NCBI RefSeq assembly: GCF_002865645.1
Contig: NW_020194638.1
Coordinates: forward strand, 1,667,974-1,731,973
Reading direction: 5' to 3'
Length of the DNA stretch: 64,000 bases
DNA from: Hyaloscypha bicolor E
Lineage: Eukaryota > Ascomycota > Leotiomycetes > Helotiales > Hyaloscyphaceae
The position numbers were made by a program, and so were the translations under genes. Position 1 is the stretch's first letter. Each line of letters begins with the position of its first letter. Below are positions 22,047 to 32,719 of this stretch, piece by piece. The notes beneath the pieces are model-generated. The model did not search any database. It was given only the letters and a program-made list of their open reading frames with translations, and was not told the DNA's origin.

Positions 22047-23348
22047 ATGTCGAGCAGAATTGATAAAGCCAAGGCTGATGCGAAGGAGGTTGCGTGAGTT
22101 GACCCCAGACCGCATATTTTCTCACGCACGTGCTAATAAGTTCATAGTGTGGAGGACTTCAATAAGGCAAAGACCATGGCAACGCAAGCTGCTAAGTCTG
22201 GGGCTTACCTGTATCCTATCAAGGTCCTTTATTTTCGATCAGGCCAAAGCTCATCAACTGACGATTTTCAGGGTATCTTCTACTTCCTCAGCCACCGCAC
22301 ATTGTGGAAGCCTCTCCTCTCAAAGTTGGCACCAACGATGACGTTGTCGGTTGGAGTTATTGCTTTTATGTTCATATTTGCATATCTTCCGCAACTTGCT
22401 GTGCTCGTCTTCGTCAACGGTCCTCTTGCAGCCTTCACCACAATCCTCCTCACGCTTAGTGAAAGCTCCACGCTCATCACACTGCTTTCGAGAACTTTCT
22501 TGATCCAAGATGCTTTGGTGGATACTTTTGATGGAGTCTTGGTCGCAAGAAAACAGACAGCTATTTTGTCTGAAGGTCGTCAACTCAAATCCGGAAACTT
22601 CAATGATCCTATTGCAAAGCTGGGAAAACTCATCAAGTCTCCATTTGAAAAGTTTACGCCAAAGGCTTTGATCAGATACGTTATGTATCTTCCACTGAAT
22701 TTTATCCCTGTGGTGGGAACTGTGATCTTTGTTCTTTTGCAAGGTCGCACGAGAGGAAATTCAGTTCACACCCGAGTAAGAAGCTCATGTTTCTCATCGA
22801 GGCTTCGAGTAGCTGACCTTCCGTAGTACTTCCAACTGAAGAAGTGGACTAGACAACAAATTGATGAGTGGCTCAAAGAGAACACAGCCCCGTACACGGC
22901 GTAAGTTCCCAAACCAATCTCGATCTCTCGCAAGCTACACTCTGTCTGAAGCCTTCAGGAGGTGGCTGGACGCCACCACGCATTCTCAGCGGTGTTATTT
23001 GCTGTGAGTGCAGTAAACAAACGACCATCACCCCTTTAATAGCCCGAACTGCATGTGAACGTCCGGTGTACCGAGTTGGCGTCCTCGGTCAGCCACATCA
23101 TGTTGTTGGATACCATGCTGACTTTGGAGCAGATTTGGTACAGTCGCCACTTTACTCGAATTGGTTCCAGTTGCCTCAATTCTGTTCTCCTTCACCAACA
23201 CAGGCAAGTTCTCTCTTCACCGACATTTCTATTTTCGCTGATTTCTTCAGTGGGAGCTGCCCTCTGGGCAGCAGATATTGAGTCGAACAACACCCAGATG
23301 ACAGAGATGACGACTCCGAAATCTCATGAGGCCAAGAAGGCTGAATAG
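22047..23348 (+). CDS. RRT8/LDS-like multispanning membrane protein (outer spore wall / lipid droplet family)
   Basis: There are six exons: 22047..22093, 22148..22223, 22272..22775, 22827..22900, 23133..23203 and 23251..23348, giving 289 residues with phase closing throughout. After a short hydrophilic start comes the family pattern GAYLYPIKGIFYFLSHRTLW, then paired hydrophobic helices (VGVIAFMFIFAYLPQLAVLV; TTILLTLSESSTLITLLSRTF), a middle loop with DGVLVARK, YLPLNFIPVVGTVIFVLLQG, and a last helix (FGTVATLLELVPVASILFSF then TNTVGAALWAADIE). This matches the fungal EI24-like RRT8/LDS1/LDS2 group, linked in yeast to lipid droplets and spore wall assembly. Intron 5 begins GCAAGT, a rare GC-AG intron; without it the frame breaks before VGAALWAAD. 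Intron 2 (22224..22271, donor GTCCTT) is a multiple of three, so its removal is inferred from family alignment. Confidence 0.82.
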
Positions 23349-24983
23349 TGCAGCCTCCCGAGATTAACCCTCGATCTGTGCAATCATCGGCTGATCAGGA
23401 GGTTGCATGCAGGTCCCGTCGACTCTCGTGTTACATTTCCGAGTGTACCCAGCCGCAGATCGCTGAGTATCGATCTTCCCTCGGGGCACTCAATCTCCGT
23501 ACAAACCGTTTGTTTCATGGAACTTTTTCAGCGTGGCGTTGGTAGCGAGGTAGGAAATCGTCTTGAAGAACAGTAGCTTTGTATACACTCTCGGGGGTAT
23601 CTTTCCGGGTATTTCAAGGATATGCAATGGTACAGGTTGAAGGCCAATTTTGAGGACATGTATGTTGGCAATATCAAATCGAGCCATAGGACCCAAAAAA
23701 CACAAGTAGTGCATCACCGAGCAAGCTCTCTCTCCAGTTCACCGCATACAAACCCCTGCGTAAGACCTGAGCTTTCAAGCTTAACGGCCCGATGATGATC
23801 CCCAACTGTGTTTAACCACATATGCAGCTCCTCGACAACTGTTGGTTGCCCTCCAAACTCTGCCAACGGTGAAAGAAGTTCTCGCAATCTGCCAATGATT
23901 TTCCCTTTCATCATGCTTCTCCAAACAGACGTCACCCAAGCGATGCAGCTGCTACCCGAAGTCAACGGTGTGTTTGTACTTGTGCAGCATGAAAGTAATG
24001 TGACGCCTGTCGCTGCTGTGATTCTGCAGCCAGGCTACGCGTGGATTACACTGGCAGAAGACCCTGACTTTGCCGAGCTCCTTCGGGTCGAGCTCAGGTG
24101 GATGCAGATATCTCCCGCGAAACCTCCAGTCCAGTCCCTGCGCCGCTCTTTGGACCCCTCAAATCAGGTGATATTCATATGCAGGAACCTCCGACAATTG
24201 TAGAATATCGCGGAAGGCTGCAGCCTTACCAGCATTGCCCTGTCTCGTCAAAATTGACTCGCTGCAGCCTCCCTTCAGTTGAGCTGCTGTGTAACTCCAA
24301 CAGATCCTGAAGATAAGAATTGGGACTGAATTGGCAGCCAATTTAGAGAGGTTTCTTGATATCTCTGTCTGCTTGGAGTCGGGAAGTCCCTCGTCCTTCC
24401 CCTTTCGAGCAGTCACTTCTCGGGTACTTGCCCTGTACCTCGAACTTGAAACAACACACACGAATGACGGCATAGCCAGTGGAAAATCCTCGAATCTGAA
24501 TGGACTAGAGCGTGATAACTTCTCCTTTAAAAATTTGCAACGGGAAAGATGAGATGGCCGTGGTTTGGAACGAAACGCCCCCAGTCCCTCCCCTTTTCAA
24601 GTCCAGCCAGGACAGTTCCGAATCGTGCACCCGAAGCTAGCGAGACTATGTCGAGCCTCACTCCGTCTGACGTTGATATATCCCATCCTCGCGCTCTCCC
24701 CTTGCTTTTGCTTCCTTTGCTCTTCATCTTCCTTCGTTCTGCCACTTCTTTCGGAAGACTTGGCCTTTCGAGATCGAAGAACGCCTCACTAACACCCGGC
24801 TTTCCCCTTCACTCGTTCTAGCTTTGTAAGCACCATAGTCTTTGTTCTCGATCTGCTGAGCTCCACGCATCATTGTGTCCATTGACAGTAGTTTGGTCTT
24901 CCGAGCTATTGTGGGTTACCTGATCTATTGTCCTGCATACAAGAATATTAAGCATCAACTGACGCGTAGGAACTTAGATCAAG
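23349..24983. other. Intergenic, no gene recognised
   Basis: About 1.6 kb with no supportable gene on either strand. The longest frame (23808-24203, plus) has no familiar features. The pyrimidine-rich segment at 24550-24830 and the stretch to 24983 are the likely promoter and leader of the mucin-like gene. Confidence 0.5.
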
Positions 24984-27904
24984 ATGGGTGCAAGGACTCT
25001 CCTCATCGGCCTTGCGTCGACTTCGATCCTTCTGGGACTTGTTCCTGGAACTCAGGCCTTTCCCAAATTCTTCCAGTCAAACCATGGCGAGGTTGAGGAT
25101 GCCAATTTCGCTCCACGTGATTACAGCGTCTATGAGAGTGCTCCCTCTACCTATGGTGGCTACACCTATGCTGGTTATGGACCTGCTCCTACAATCTCGT
25201 CCAGCTCCGAGGTGTCTGTTTCCACCAACTCTGGCGAAGAGACTTCTGTTTCCTCTGTCCCTACCATTTCTGGTGAGTTACACGTTGAAATAATTTTGGC
25301 AAAACTTAACTGACTCGTCTCAAGTCTCAACTTCTGGATCAACCACACCATCGACTTCGATCGTAGGTAGCCAGACGTCGGTAACGGCAAGTGGTGAAGT
25401 TACATCGCCCCAGTCAACACCGACAAGTCATGTATCTGGGTCAACGACTGTGTCCTCAGCTGCGACCACAACTTCTGCTTTGAAATGCAACCACGACAGC
25501 TGCCTTCGCCAACTTATGCGATCATCCACGGCGGGGTTTTGTGCTTCCTTCACTGCACCGTCACACACTGCTACGACTGGACTTCCAGACTTCGCTTCTA
25601 AGTGTGACTCGCCATCAAGAATCTCTTCTGCATGCTCGTGCCTCGAAACCGGTCCCTCTTCTACCCCTCAACTCTCAACACCGACTCCGATAGTTACCTA
25701 CTCGACGCCGGCAAACTCCCTCTCATCTTCTGCTGAGATCACCTCTTCAGGCATTGGGATTGCAACATCACTGTCACACAGCTCAAGCAGCAGTTCATCT
25801 AGTTCTCTTCCCTCGGTCTCAACTTCGAGTCCAGTCGTCATCTACTCCACGCCAACAATATCGGTGTTCAGTTCTGCTCAGAACACATCTACAGGCATAG
25901 ACTTTGCAACATCCCTGTCACACAGCACACGCAGCAGTGCATCGAGCTCGCTTGTTAGCAGTAGTGAGGGAGTAACCACGGTCTTCTTGACATCGAGCAT
26001 TATCCAGACAGTCAGCACGTCTGTCAGTGGCCAATATTCTTCCTCCAGTTTGGGAACAGCCTCTTCTGGAATTCTGCTTTCGTCCAGTTCGTCGGTTACT
26101 TATCCAAACTCAACATCGAGCGTGGTAACTTCTGTGTCTGGAAGCCTGTCGACAACTCCATCATTGGGCTTCACTAGTTCTTCTGTCCCACAAACAGCAC
26201 CTTACCAAACCACCAATTCGTCAACACTCGCTGGATCTAGCTCGTCGAACTTGGGAACTCTAACATCTGAAACATCGGTAGGGACTTCGCCATACTCATC
26301 CGGGTTTTCGTCAGGTGCTCCATCAAGTTCCTCGACCCCACCATATCCTCTCAACTCGACTTCGAGCGCTATTGGTGTCACGGGAACCAGCTCTGGATCT
26401 GTCGCATCCCTTTCGCAGACGTCGGTGATCACAGTGACTCAATCGACCTGGTCAAGTGTCCCATTGGGAACCGGTGTGTCCTCGCAGGTATCCATTTCTG
26501 GCACACTGCCTTTCCCATCCAGCAGCGCTCCGTACCCAATCTACAACACTACCTCATCTGTTGTGGGCACTGAAACAGCCCCTTCGCTGACCAGCACCCC
26601 TTCATCAGCGATCGTGTCTGGGGGAATCAGCACATCTTCCGGAATCGGTAGAGTTACAACACCGCCGTATTCGAGATCAAACTCGACTGTAACAGTTGGA
26701 CCGACCAGAACTGGATCTTATCACCATTCTAAGTCGAAGACTAAGTCAACCGAATCCAGAACAGACTCTTTCAGCGTTTCTGGAGGCTGGACTTCCATCA
26801 TTGGGTCTTCAAGCGCACCGTATCCAACTTACAACCAATCCTCTGTCATTCTCTCAACTGGATCTGGCGTTTTAACGCCTTCGACCAGTTCAGTTGGCCC
26901 CTTGAGCACTGGTTCTTCTTCGTCGCCCAGCGTTTCAGGAGGTGTCGTTAGTTCGTCTGTGGGAACTTCCAGCGCCCCTTACCCCACATACAACTCTACT
27001 TCTTCCGCTCTGTCAATCGGAACAGGCAGTACAGCATCGCAAACCACGAGCAACAGCGGTTTCGCAACCTCACTCTCGTCTGTTTCCAATTCTACCTCCG
27101 TCGCTGGTCCCACAGGAACCGGTAGCCTGTCAAGTTCACTTTCGGCCTCCCAAACCGTCAAAACTCTGCCATATTCGACTCCATTAAACTCCACGTCCAC
27201 GATTGGACTGACAGGCACCGGATCGTCGACGAGCACAACGCCATCGGCTGGCCCAGAGACCACTTCATGCACATTGGAGCACACTGTTCCGTTGTCCACT
27301 GGCACTGGATTAGGTGGCGTTTCCTCTTCGTCGGTAATTTACTCCAACACCACTTCCCAGAGTGCCTCGTTCTCTTCCACTGCTGCAGGTAAGAGCGACC
27401 CAACCATCTCACGACTTGTGTGGGCTGACTTATCTTCGTGCAGGCACAATCTCCTCGACCTCCTCAACAACTGAGGTAGATACCACGATCACCCAAACCT
27501 CATCGGTCCTCTCAACTGCCGTGACTTCCATTGGTACGGCTTTCAGCACCAGCGCACCAGCTGCCGGCAATAGTTCTTCGGTCTACTACACTCCCCCGAC
27601 GTCAAGCCTCCCAAGCAGCACAACCGCAAACTCGGGGGCTTTCACGTCTCTCAACTCCAACTCAAGCGCTCTCACAAGCCCTCCGTACACTACGCCGTCG
27701 ACCCTATCAACTGTCACCTCAGGCTCCGGCGGTGTAGCTTCATCTGTTGGCACCAGCTCCCAACCCTATAACACCCCACCGCCATACTACGGCTACCCTG
27801 GCCATCATCAAGAGAGTGAACATGCTCATCGTGTCAAAGGCGGGCGTGGAGGTGGCCGCGGCGGTGGAGTTGGCAACGGAGGCACTGGCCGCTGGTTCTG
27901 GTAA
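24984..27904 (+). CDS. Secreted Ser/Thr-rich mucin-like protein with a six-cysteine domain
   Basis: There are three exons: 24984..25272, 25325..27388 and 27444..27904, giving 937 residues in phase. A signal peptide is clear (MGARTLLIGLASTSILLGLV...TQA, about 1-25). A compact cysteine domain follows at about 151-206 with six Cys (CNHDSC near its start, ACSC near its end), a pattern seen at the head of other fungal surface proteins. The next ~700 residues are Ser/Thr/Gly/Val/Pro-rich, a clear target for O-mannosylation, and are punctuated by about ten PY..N motifs such as SSAPYPTYNSTSS. The C-terminus is odd: a HHQESEHAH patch, then GGRGGGRGGG and a final Trp-Phe-Trp, with no hydrophobic GPI-anchor signal. 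It is probably a cell-wall or extracellular matrix protein, and it may be a client of the PMT enzyme in this window. Specific function is unknown. Confidence 0.85.
26190..27785 (+). repeat. Degenerate coding repeats with PY..N core in the mucin-like protein
   Basis: About ten irregularly spaced copies share a Pro-Tyr core followed within a few residues by Asn and Ser/Thr. Examples in order are TAPYQTTNSS, TPPYPLNSTSS, SAPYPIYNTTSS, TPPYSRSNST, SAPYPTYNQSS, SAPYPTYNSTSS, TLPYSTPLNSTS, TSPPYTTP and SQPYNTPPPYYG. Many copies create an N-glycosylation sequon (N-x-S/T). Spacing is 30-90 residues, so these are diverged unit repeats, not a tight tandem array. Confidence 0.65.
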
Positions 27905-28405
27905 ACAATGAATGATCTTTACAATCAACACCTCTTCGCTTCTAGACTGCAGTTATTCGCACTGTAGAACATACTCCAATGTTCCTGTTTTGCTTTGCAT
28001 CTTCTTTCCTATGTCGACATGAATGAAGACTGTCTCCAAGGGCAGTTGGTGTCACCTCACGGTTGTGAGGGAAATGCAAAGAAGAGAGGTTATTGATGAC
28101 AAATCGTTGTTGAATCAGGAAAGGAAACAATAATAGACCGAACGGTTTCCGGCATCCCTTCCTTCTCTTCGTGATGTTGACAGTTGATGATGAAAATTGT
28201 GACTGTTTCACCCACACGTGGTTTCGTGAAAAAGGGCTAATACGAGATACGAGTACGGATACGGCGAAGAAATGCCTCGGCCGAAACAACCTTCAACCTA
28301 GATGCTGTGACACGGCAATTTGTTCAATTGAATCCGAAATAGCAGATCTTCTATCCAAATCTCTGTGTAGAAGCTCTGTATTAAATCTGCGGATACGAAC
28401 ACAGC
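27905..28405. other. Intergenic, no gene recognised
   Basis: The 3' flank of the mucin-like gene and the promoter of the AYR1-like gene. No gene seen. Confidence 0.5.
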
Positions 28406-29474
28406 ATGGCTGCAGTAAAATCTAAGAAGAGCGTGTTCATCACAGGGTAAGGTGTTGGAGGTGTGGGACACCGCTTCGTGCCAAGCTCGTGATGAGAGAT
28501 ACAGTGTTAACACGACGGCTACAGATGCACTCCCGGAGGCATTGGATACGCGCTGGCAAAGGAGTTCCATTCGAGAGGTACGTCATCCGCCGAATGTTTG
28601 AGGAGAGCCTTGGCTGATTGCGAGATGTGCAGGCCTCCATGTCATTGCAACAGCACGGAATAAAGATGCCCTCAAGGATCTTGAGGCCATGGGCATGAGC
28701 ACGCTGAGTCTGGATGTCACAAACGCAGAAGATATTGAGAATGCGAGGAAAGAGGTGGAGGCGTTGACTGGTGGGAGGCTGGATATACTGGTTAATAATG
28801 CGTGAGCATCCTCACTCTCATTCACACATCCTCGTTAACCGCGTATGGACTGGATTGACAACGAGAACAGAGGAAGGAATTACACTATGCCCGCCACAGA
28901 CGTAGATGTAGACGAAGCGCGCAAGACTTTCGAAACGAACTTCTTCGCTATAGTCGCAATCACGCAAGCCTTCACACCTCTCCTCATCGCTGCCAAAGGA
29001 TTGATCCTCAATATCGGCTCTCTGGCTGCAATTATTCCTTACGTCTTCGGCTCAATATACAACGCTTCGAAAGCAGCTCTGCACTCATATTCCCAGACCC
29101 TGAGATTGGAATTAGAGCCGTACGATGTCAGGGTCCTGGTTGTGGTGACAGGAGGTGTGAAGAGCAATATCGCTAGGACGGAGAGGATTCTGCCGGACAA
29201 TAGTTTATACTTGGAGATTAAGGGGAACTTTGGGAGGCGGGTGACGCATAGTCAGCAGGGGGCGATGGCTACGGAGGTTTATGCCAGGGGAGTTGTGGAG
29301 GAGGCACTGAAGCCGGTCTGGAGACAGAGGAAGTGGCTTTGGAGGGGTCACATGACGCTGGCGGTGTGGTTTGCGAGTCGAGTGCTTGGAGCATGGATTT
29401 TCGATCTTGTTCTGCCGAGGATGTTTGGTTTGAATAGGTTGAAGTGGTTGCTTAGGTCGAAGAGGGCGGCGTGA
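28406..29474 (+). CDS. Short-chain dehydrogenase, AYR1-like (1-acyl-DHAP reductase)
   Basis: There are four exons: 28406..28446, 28525..28577, 28633..28801 and 28871..29474, giving 288 residues in phase. The Rossmann NADP(H) motif TGCTPGGIGYALA is rebuilt across the first intron, LVNNAG across the third. Catalytic residues are visible: Ser in LILNIGSLAA and Tyr/Lys in YNASKAALHSY. The TGCTPGGIG form of the glycine motif and a hydrophobic C-terminal segment (LAVWFASRVLGAWIFDLVLP) are typical of yeast AYR1-type NADPH-dependent 1-acyldihydroxyacetone-phosphate reductases, which act on ER and lipid droplets in phosphatidate synthesis. Many fungal SDRs in this branch have other substrates, so the reaction is tentative while the family is secure. 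The next gene is convergent. Confidence 0.85.
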
Positions 29475-29676
29475 ACTTTGGGCTTTGACGTGCTGGCGTA
29501 TTGCGCTGCATATTGGGCGTTTTGAGAAAGGAGCATTGTTTTTTTGCGAACTTCACGGGGAATAAAAATCTGGAAGGGCTCCGTACTTGGCATGGGCAAT
29601 CGAGATGACAGTTTTGACAGTCCTTTAGCAGCTTGAATGGGGGGGGGGTCTATTACTATTATGCCTAGATTACTCG

Positions 29677-31733
29677 TTAAAGGTCTTCTCTCCCAATTCC
29701 CCTCGCCCAGGTCGCTGCACTCTCCAGAAACTCCCAACCCGCGGCAGAAGCCCTATCGATCCAACTCTCTTCGACAACTTTCTTATTCAACGGAAACACC
29801 CTCCTCCCGCCAACCCACGTCTCCCTAACCACCAGATCCCTCAGACCTTTCCCCAGGTCCGCGGAAATGTCTTTATCAATAACCACCCAATCCGCCCACA
29901 TACCCTTCTCTATGGCTCCCAACCGTCCCTCTTTGAACCACCCATATGCTGCATTTCTCGTGAATCCTAACAGCGCCTGTTCAACACTAAGCTTCTCTTC
30001 TGGATGCCAACCTCCTTCTCCTGCCGGGCTCTCTCCCGTAGCGGGATTTAGACGAGTCACTGCTGCGTACATGCCATGGAAAGGGTTGGGAGGCTCGACT
30101 GGGAAGTCGGAACCAAGGACGGGTCCAGGGTAGGTGGATGGTATAGAGGACGAGGGGAAGAGAGAACGCATTCGGTAGGCTGAGTTTGCCAGTCGGTCAG
30201 TATCCAGACGGGAAAGAGCATATGCCATGTCGGATGTTGCATGCGTGGGCTAGAGGTGTTAGTTTAGGAATAAAGAGGGCAGGGGCAGGCTGACTTGGAT
30301 GCTGGGGATTATTCCCATCTTTGAAATTCTTTTCTGGTCATTTGGATGCTGGATTTTGTCAGTCAGGGAGTCAGGGAGACAGCACTTGAGAAACTTGCTA
30401 TGATTTGTGCATGCTCGATTCTCAATCTCCTCGCTTCGTTGCACCCTTCGCAGTCAGGACCAAGAACATTTTCAAAAGAATCAACTGCTGCACGATTGGC
30501 TCTGTCTCCAATGGCATGGATGTTCACCTGGAACCCTGCATCAAACCACTGCCAATATTAGCATTTTTCTCTCCTATTGAACGCAGATACGCACAACTTT
30601 CACCACGCTGGTCAAAGCTGTTTCATTTATTAGCATCGTTCCATTTGTCTCAGGCTTGTCAGAATATGGCTCTAACAGCGCAGCTCCCCAAGATCCAAGT
30701 GCTCCATCAGCAAAAAGCTTCACGCCTCCCAGCATCAACATATCAGCTCCCATTCCGTCCGGAGAATTCAGGAGCTTCAATCCTTTGGTCTCTTCAGGAC
30801 AGTAAGTGTTTCTCTCCGCACACTCCAGCATCACATCGATCCGAATCGTGAGCTCATCTTTTTCAACCATCGACTCCAGAATCGAGACATCATCAGGTCT
30901 CATCCCCGCATCTCCAATTCCAACTATGCCGACTTTGTTCAACTCAGCCATGGCCGTGTGGAACCATCGAGTCTTTTGTGCAACATCCGGTTTCGGAGCC
31001 AATGGATAAATGATGGCGTCCATTGCGTTGTCACAGAAGACTCCGGGACCGGGATCTGTGATTATGACGCCTCCTGGAGGTGCTTCTGGCAGAGGATCGG
31101 CGAGAAGATCAAGGACTTTTTGGGAGGTCAGAACGCAGTGGACATCGACGCGGTCTAGCATGATGTAGAGATCTGATAATGATGGGTCTTCTCTTAGCTC
31201 TTTCTGTGGCACATGTCAGTCCCTGAAACTTTATAAAAGACAGAATGACCTACAGCAGTAGGCATAATTCCCCCGAAATACTTTTGGTCCCACCCAATGC
31301 CTCGAATCCATTTATCGTGTGAACCGTATCCCTCGCCTTGATGCTTCTTTAAAAACTTTTTGATCCTCCTTCTCACTTCCGCGATACTCTCAGCTCCGTA
31401 CAGCCAGACCGACTCCAACATCTCGCCATATTGCAAGATATGGCCATGCCCGTCGATGAGACCGGGGAGGACGTATCCATCCAAAGACCTGATCCCCTCG
31501 CTAGTGTCTGGTATCTCTTCCAAAACGTCTATGAAAATCCCGCCTTGTACACGAAAGCATTTTGCATGTGGAGTCGAGCTGTTAAGCGTGAGAATACGAG
31601 ATGACGAGGGGTTGGAGACGCAGTAGAGAGTTGACGTTGAGGCCGTGCCGTCTGATATTATAAAACTAGCAACGAGAGCAATGAGACCTGCCCCGAGGAC
31701 GCCCGCAAGGGACATCATTCTGACTTGAGCCAT
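29677..31733 (-). CDS. Amidohydrolase family 3 protein (YtcJ-like) with a frame break
   Basis: The exons are 31254..31733, 30595..31203, 30295..30548 (broken) and 29677..30249. An N-terminal hydrophobic segment ([15 protein letters not shown]) suggests a signal anchor or secretion. The metal-binding motif [11 protein letters not shown] is near residue 92. Later come [14 protein letters not shown], a third metal site [33 protein letters not shown] and VLGSDFPVE with the terminal catalytic Asp. This is the full order of the amidohydrolase-3 family, zinc-type hydrolases of uncertain substrate. The odd point is between RIEHAQIIA and [15 protein letters not shown] (about 30340-30400): a plausible intron ending AAAATCCAG exists, but the frame is off by one whichever GT donor I use. 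Either one base is missing or inserted, or splicing is non-canonical. Everything else is intact, so this is a recent pseudogene or a sequence error. Confidence 0.8.
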
Positions 31734-32256
31734 TTCGAATGTAGGACAAGAAGTGTAAAGAAAAGATGCTTAGTTTTCCTTGTTGATCAGTGGGCCCCAC
31801 TTTAGCTTTATCGATAAGACCCCTGAATCACGTGAAGTTGTCGCTTTTCTCAGAACTAATAAAGCTCGAGACCCTTATTAAGAATTACAAAGACACTAAA
31901 GTCAAAAAGACATTTTGTCGTTATAATATTCTATCTATAGTTTGCGCAACATAGAAATAAGTAAAAGTGATTCACGTGACGTGCTCCCATAAGTCATTAA
32001 CGTTTAGCCGGCTTATTGTGGAAATTAATATATCTTCACTTCGCTCGCTAAGCGATAATACACCAAAAGGTCTTTACTCTAAAATTCGCTTAAGAAGCAC
32101 GGCTCAAAAACATACTGGCTCTGATTCTTGAAAGCTTATAGAATCAAAATACTAACTAAAACTTGGCCTCTCCGAAGAGAAGCTTAAGTACAACCAGACG
32201 AACTGAGTTGTTTAGTCGGCCACCGCAATTCTCCTCTCAAAGAACGCGTATAGAGA
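31734..32256. other. AT-rich island in an intergenic region
   Basis: From about 31840 to 32150 the sequence is clearly richer in A/T than its surroundings and has no coding potential. It resembles the remains of a mutated repeat. Two CACGTGA motifs (31829 and 31973) lie at its edge, the first about 95 bp upstream of the amidohydrolase start. Confidence 0.45.
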
Positions 32257-32719
32257 TCAACCACTGCAGGTGCCATCCGGCTTTTTACGTCTCTCCTCCA
32301 CTACCACGGACAGGTCGCTGACTGTCATTGCCATTTTTTGGTTAAGAGCTTGGGTCTCTGAGAGGGCTAGTTTAGTGTCATTGCGGACCACTGCGGATCG
32401 TTAGTTACATCACTTTTGAAGGTGCTGGGTTATACTTACCATCAGCGCTGGTTGATGTTGACGACAAATCCCTTATTTTAGTATATACGACTCAACCGTT
32501 TGGCGAAGCCGGTATGCGGAATTCTGCCGATTCTACCGATAGCATCGGCGACACGCACTTGGGACATGCCGAGGACGGTAAGGAGTTGTTATGAAGCTTT
32601 TCAATTGCATATGCCAAGCTCTGCTGGATTATGCTTTGAGAAGCCCCTAGAAATACAAGTTGACAAACGTCCCAGCATGTCCCAGCATCACCATCAATCA
32701 TAGTAACAATATTTGGCAA
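32257..32719 (-). pseudogene. Relic of an unidentified gene
   Basis: Reading right to left, an open frame from 32719 (MIDGDAGTCWDVCQLVFLG, SIIQQSLAYAIEKLHNNS) ends at TGA near 32492. The same frame then continues as VVYTKIRDLSSTSTSAD up to a good donor (GTAAGTATAA). After an acceptor CCGCAG it continues as VVRNDTKLALSETQALNQK and VSDLSVVVEERRKKPDGTC to a stop at 32257-32259. A single in-frame TGA, explainable as CGA to TGA, is the only break. The second part looks like a short coiled coil. I do not recognise the family. The right end overlaps the 3' end of the lysophospholipase gene on the same strand, so it may be a fragment. Confidence 0.35.

Noticed and set aside
24984..27904. GPI-anchored wall protein
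   Set aside because: The protein ends in a Gly/Arg-rich basic tail and Trp-Phe-Trp; no C-terminal hydrophobic anchor signal is present.
31829..31978. Terminal inverted repeats of a small transposon (two TCACGTGA motifs)
   Set aside because: The similarity does not extend beyond the short palindromic core, so no inverted repeat can be supported.
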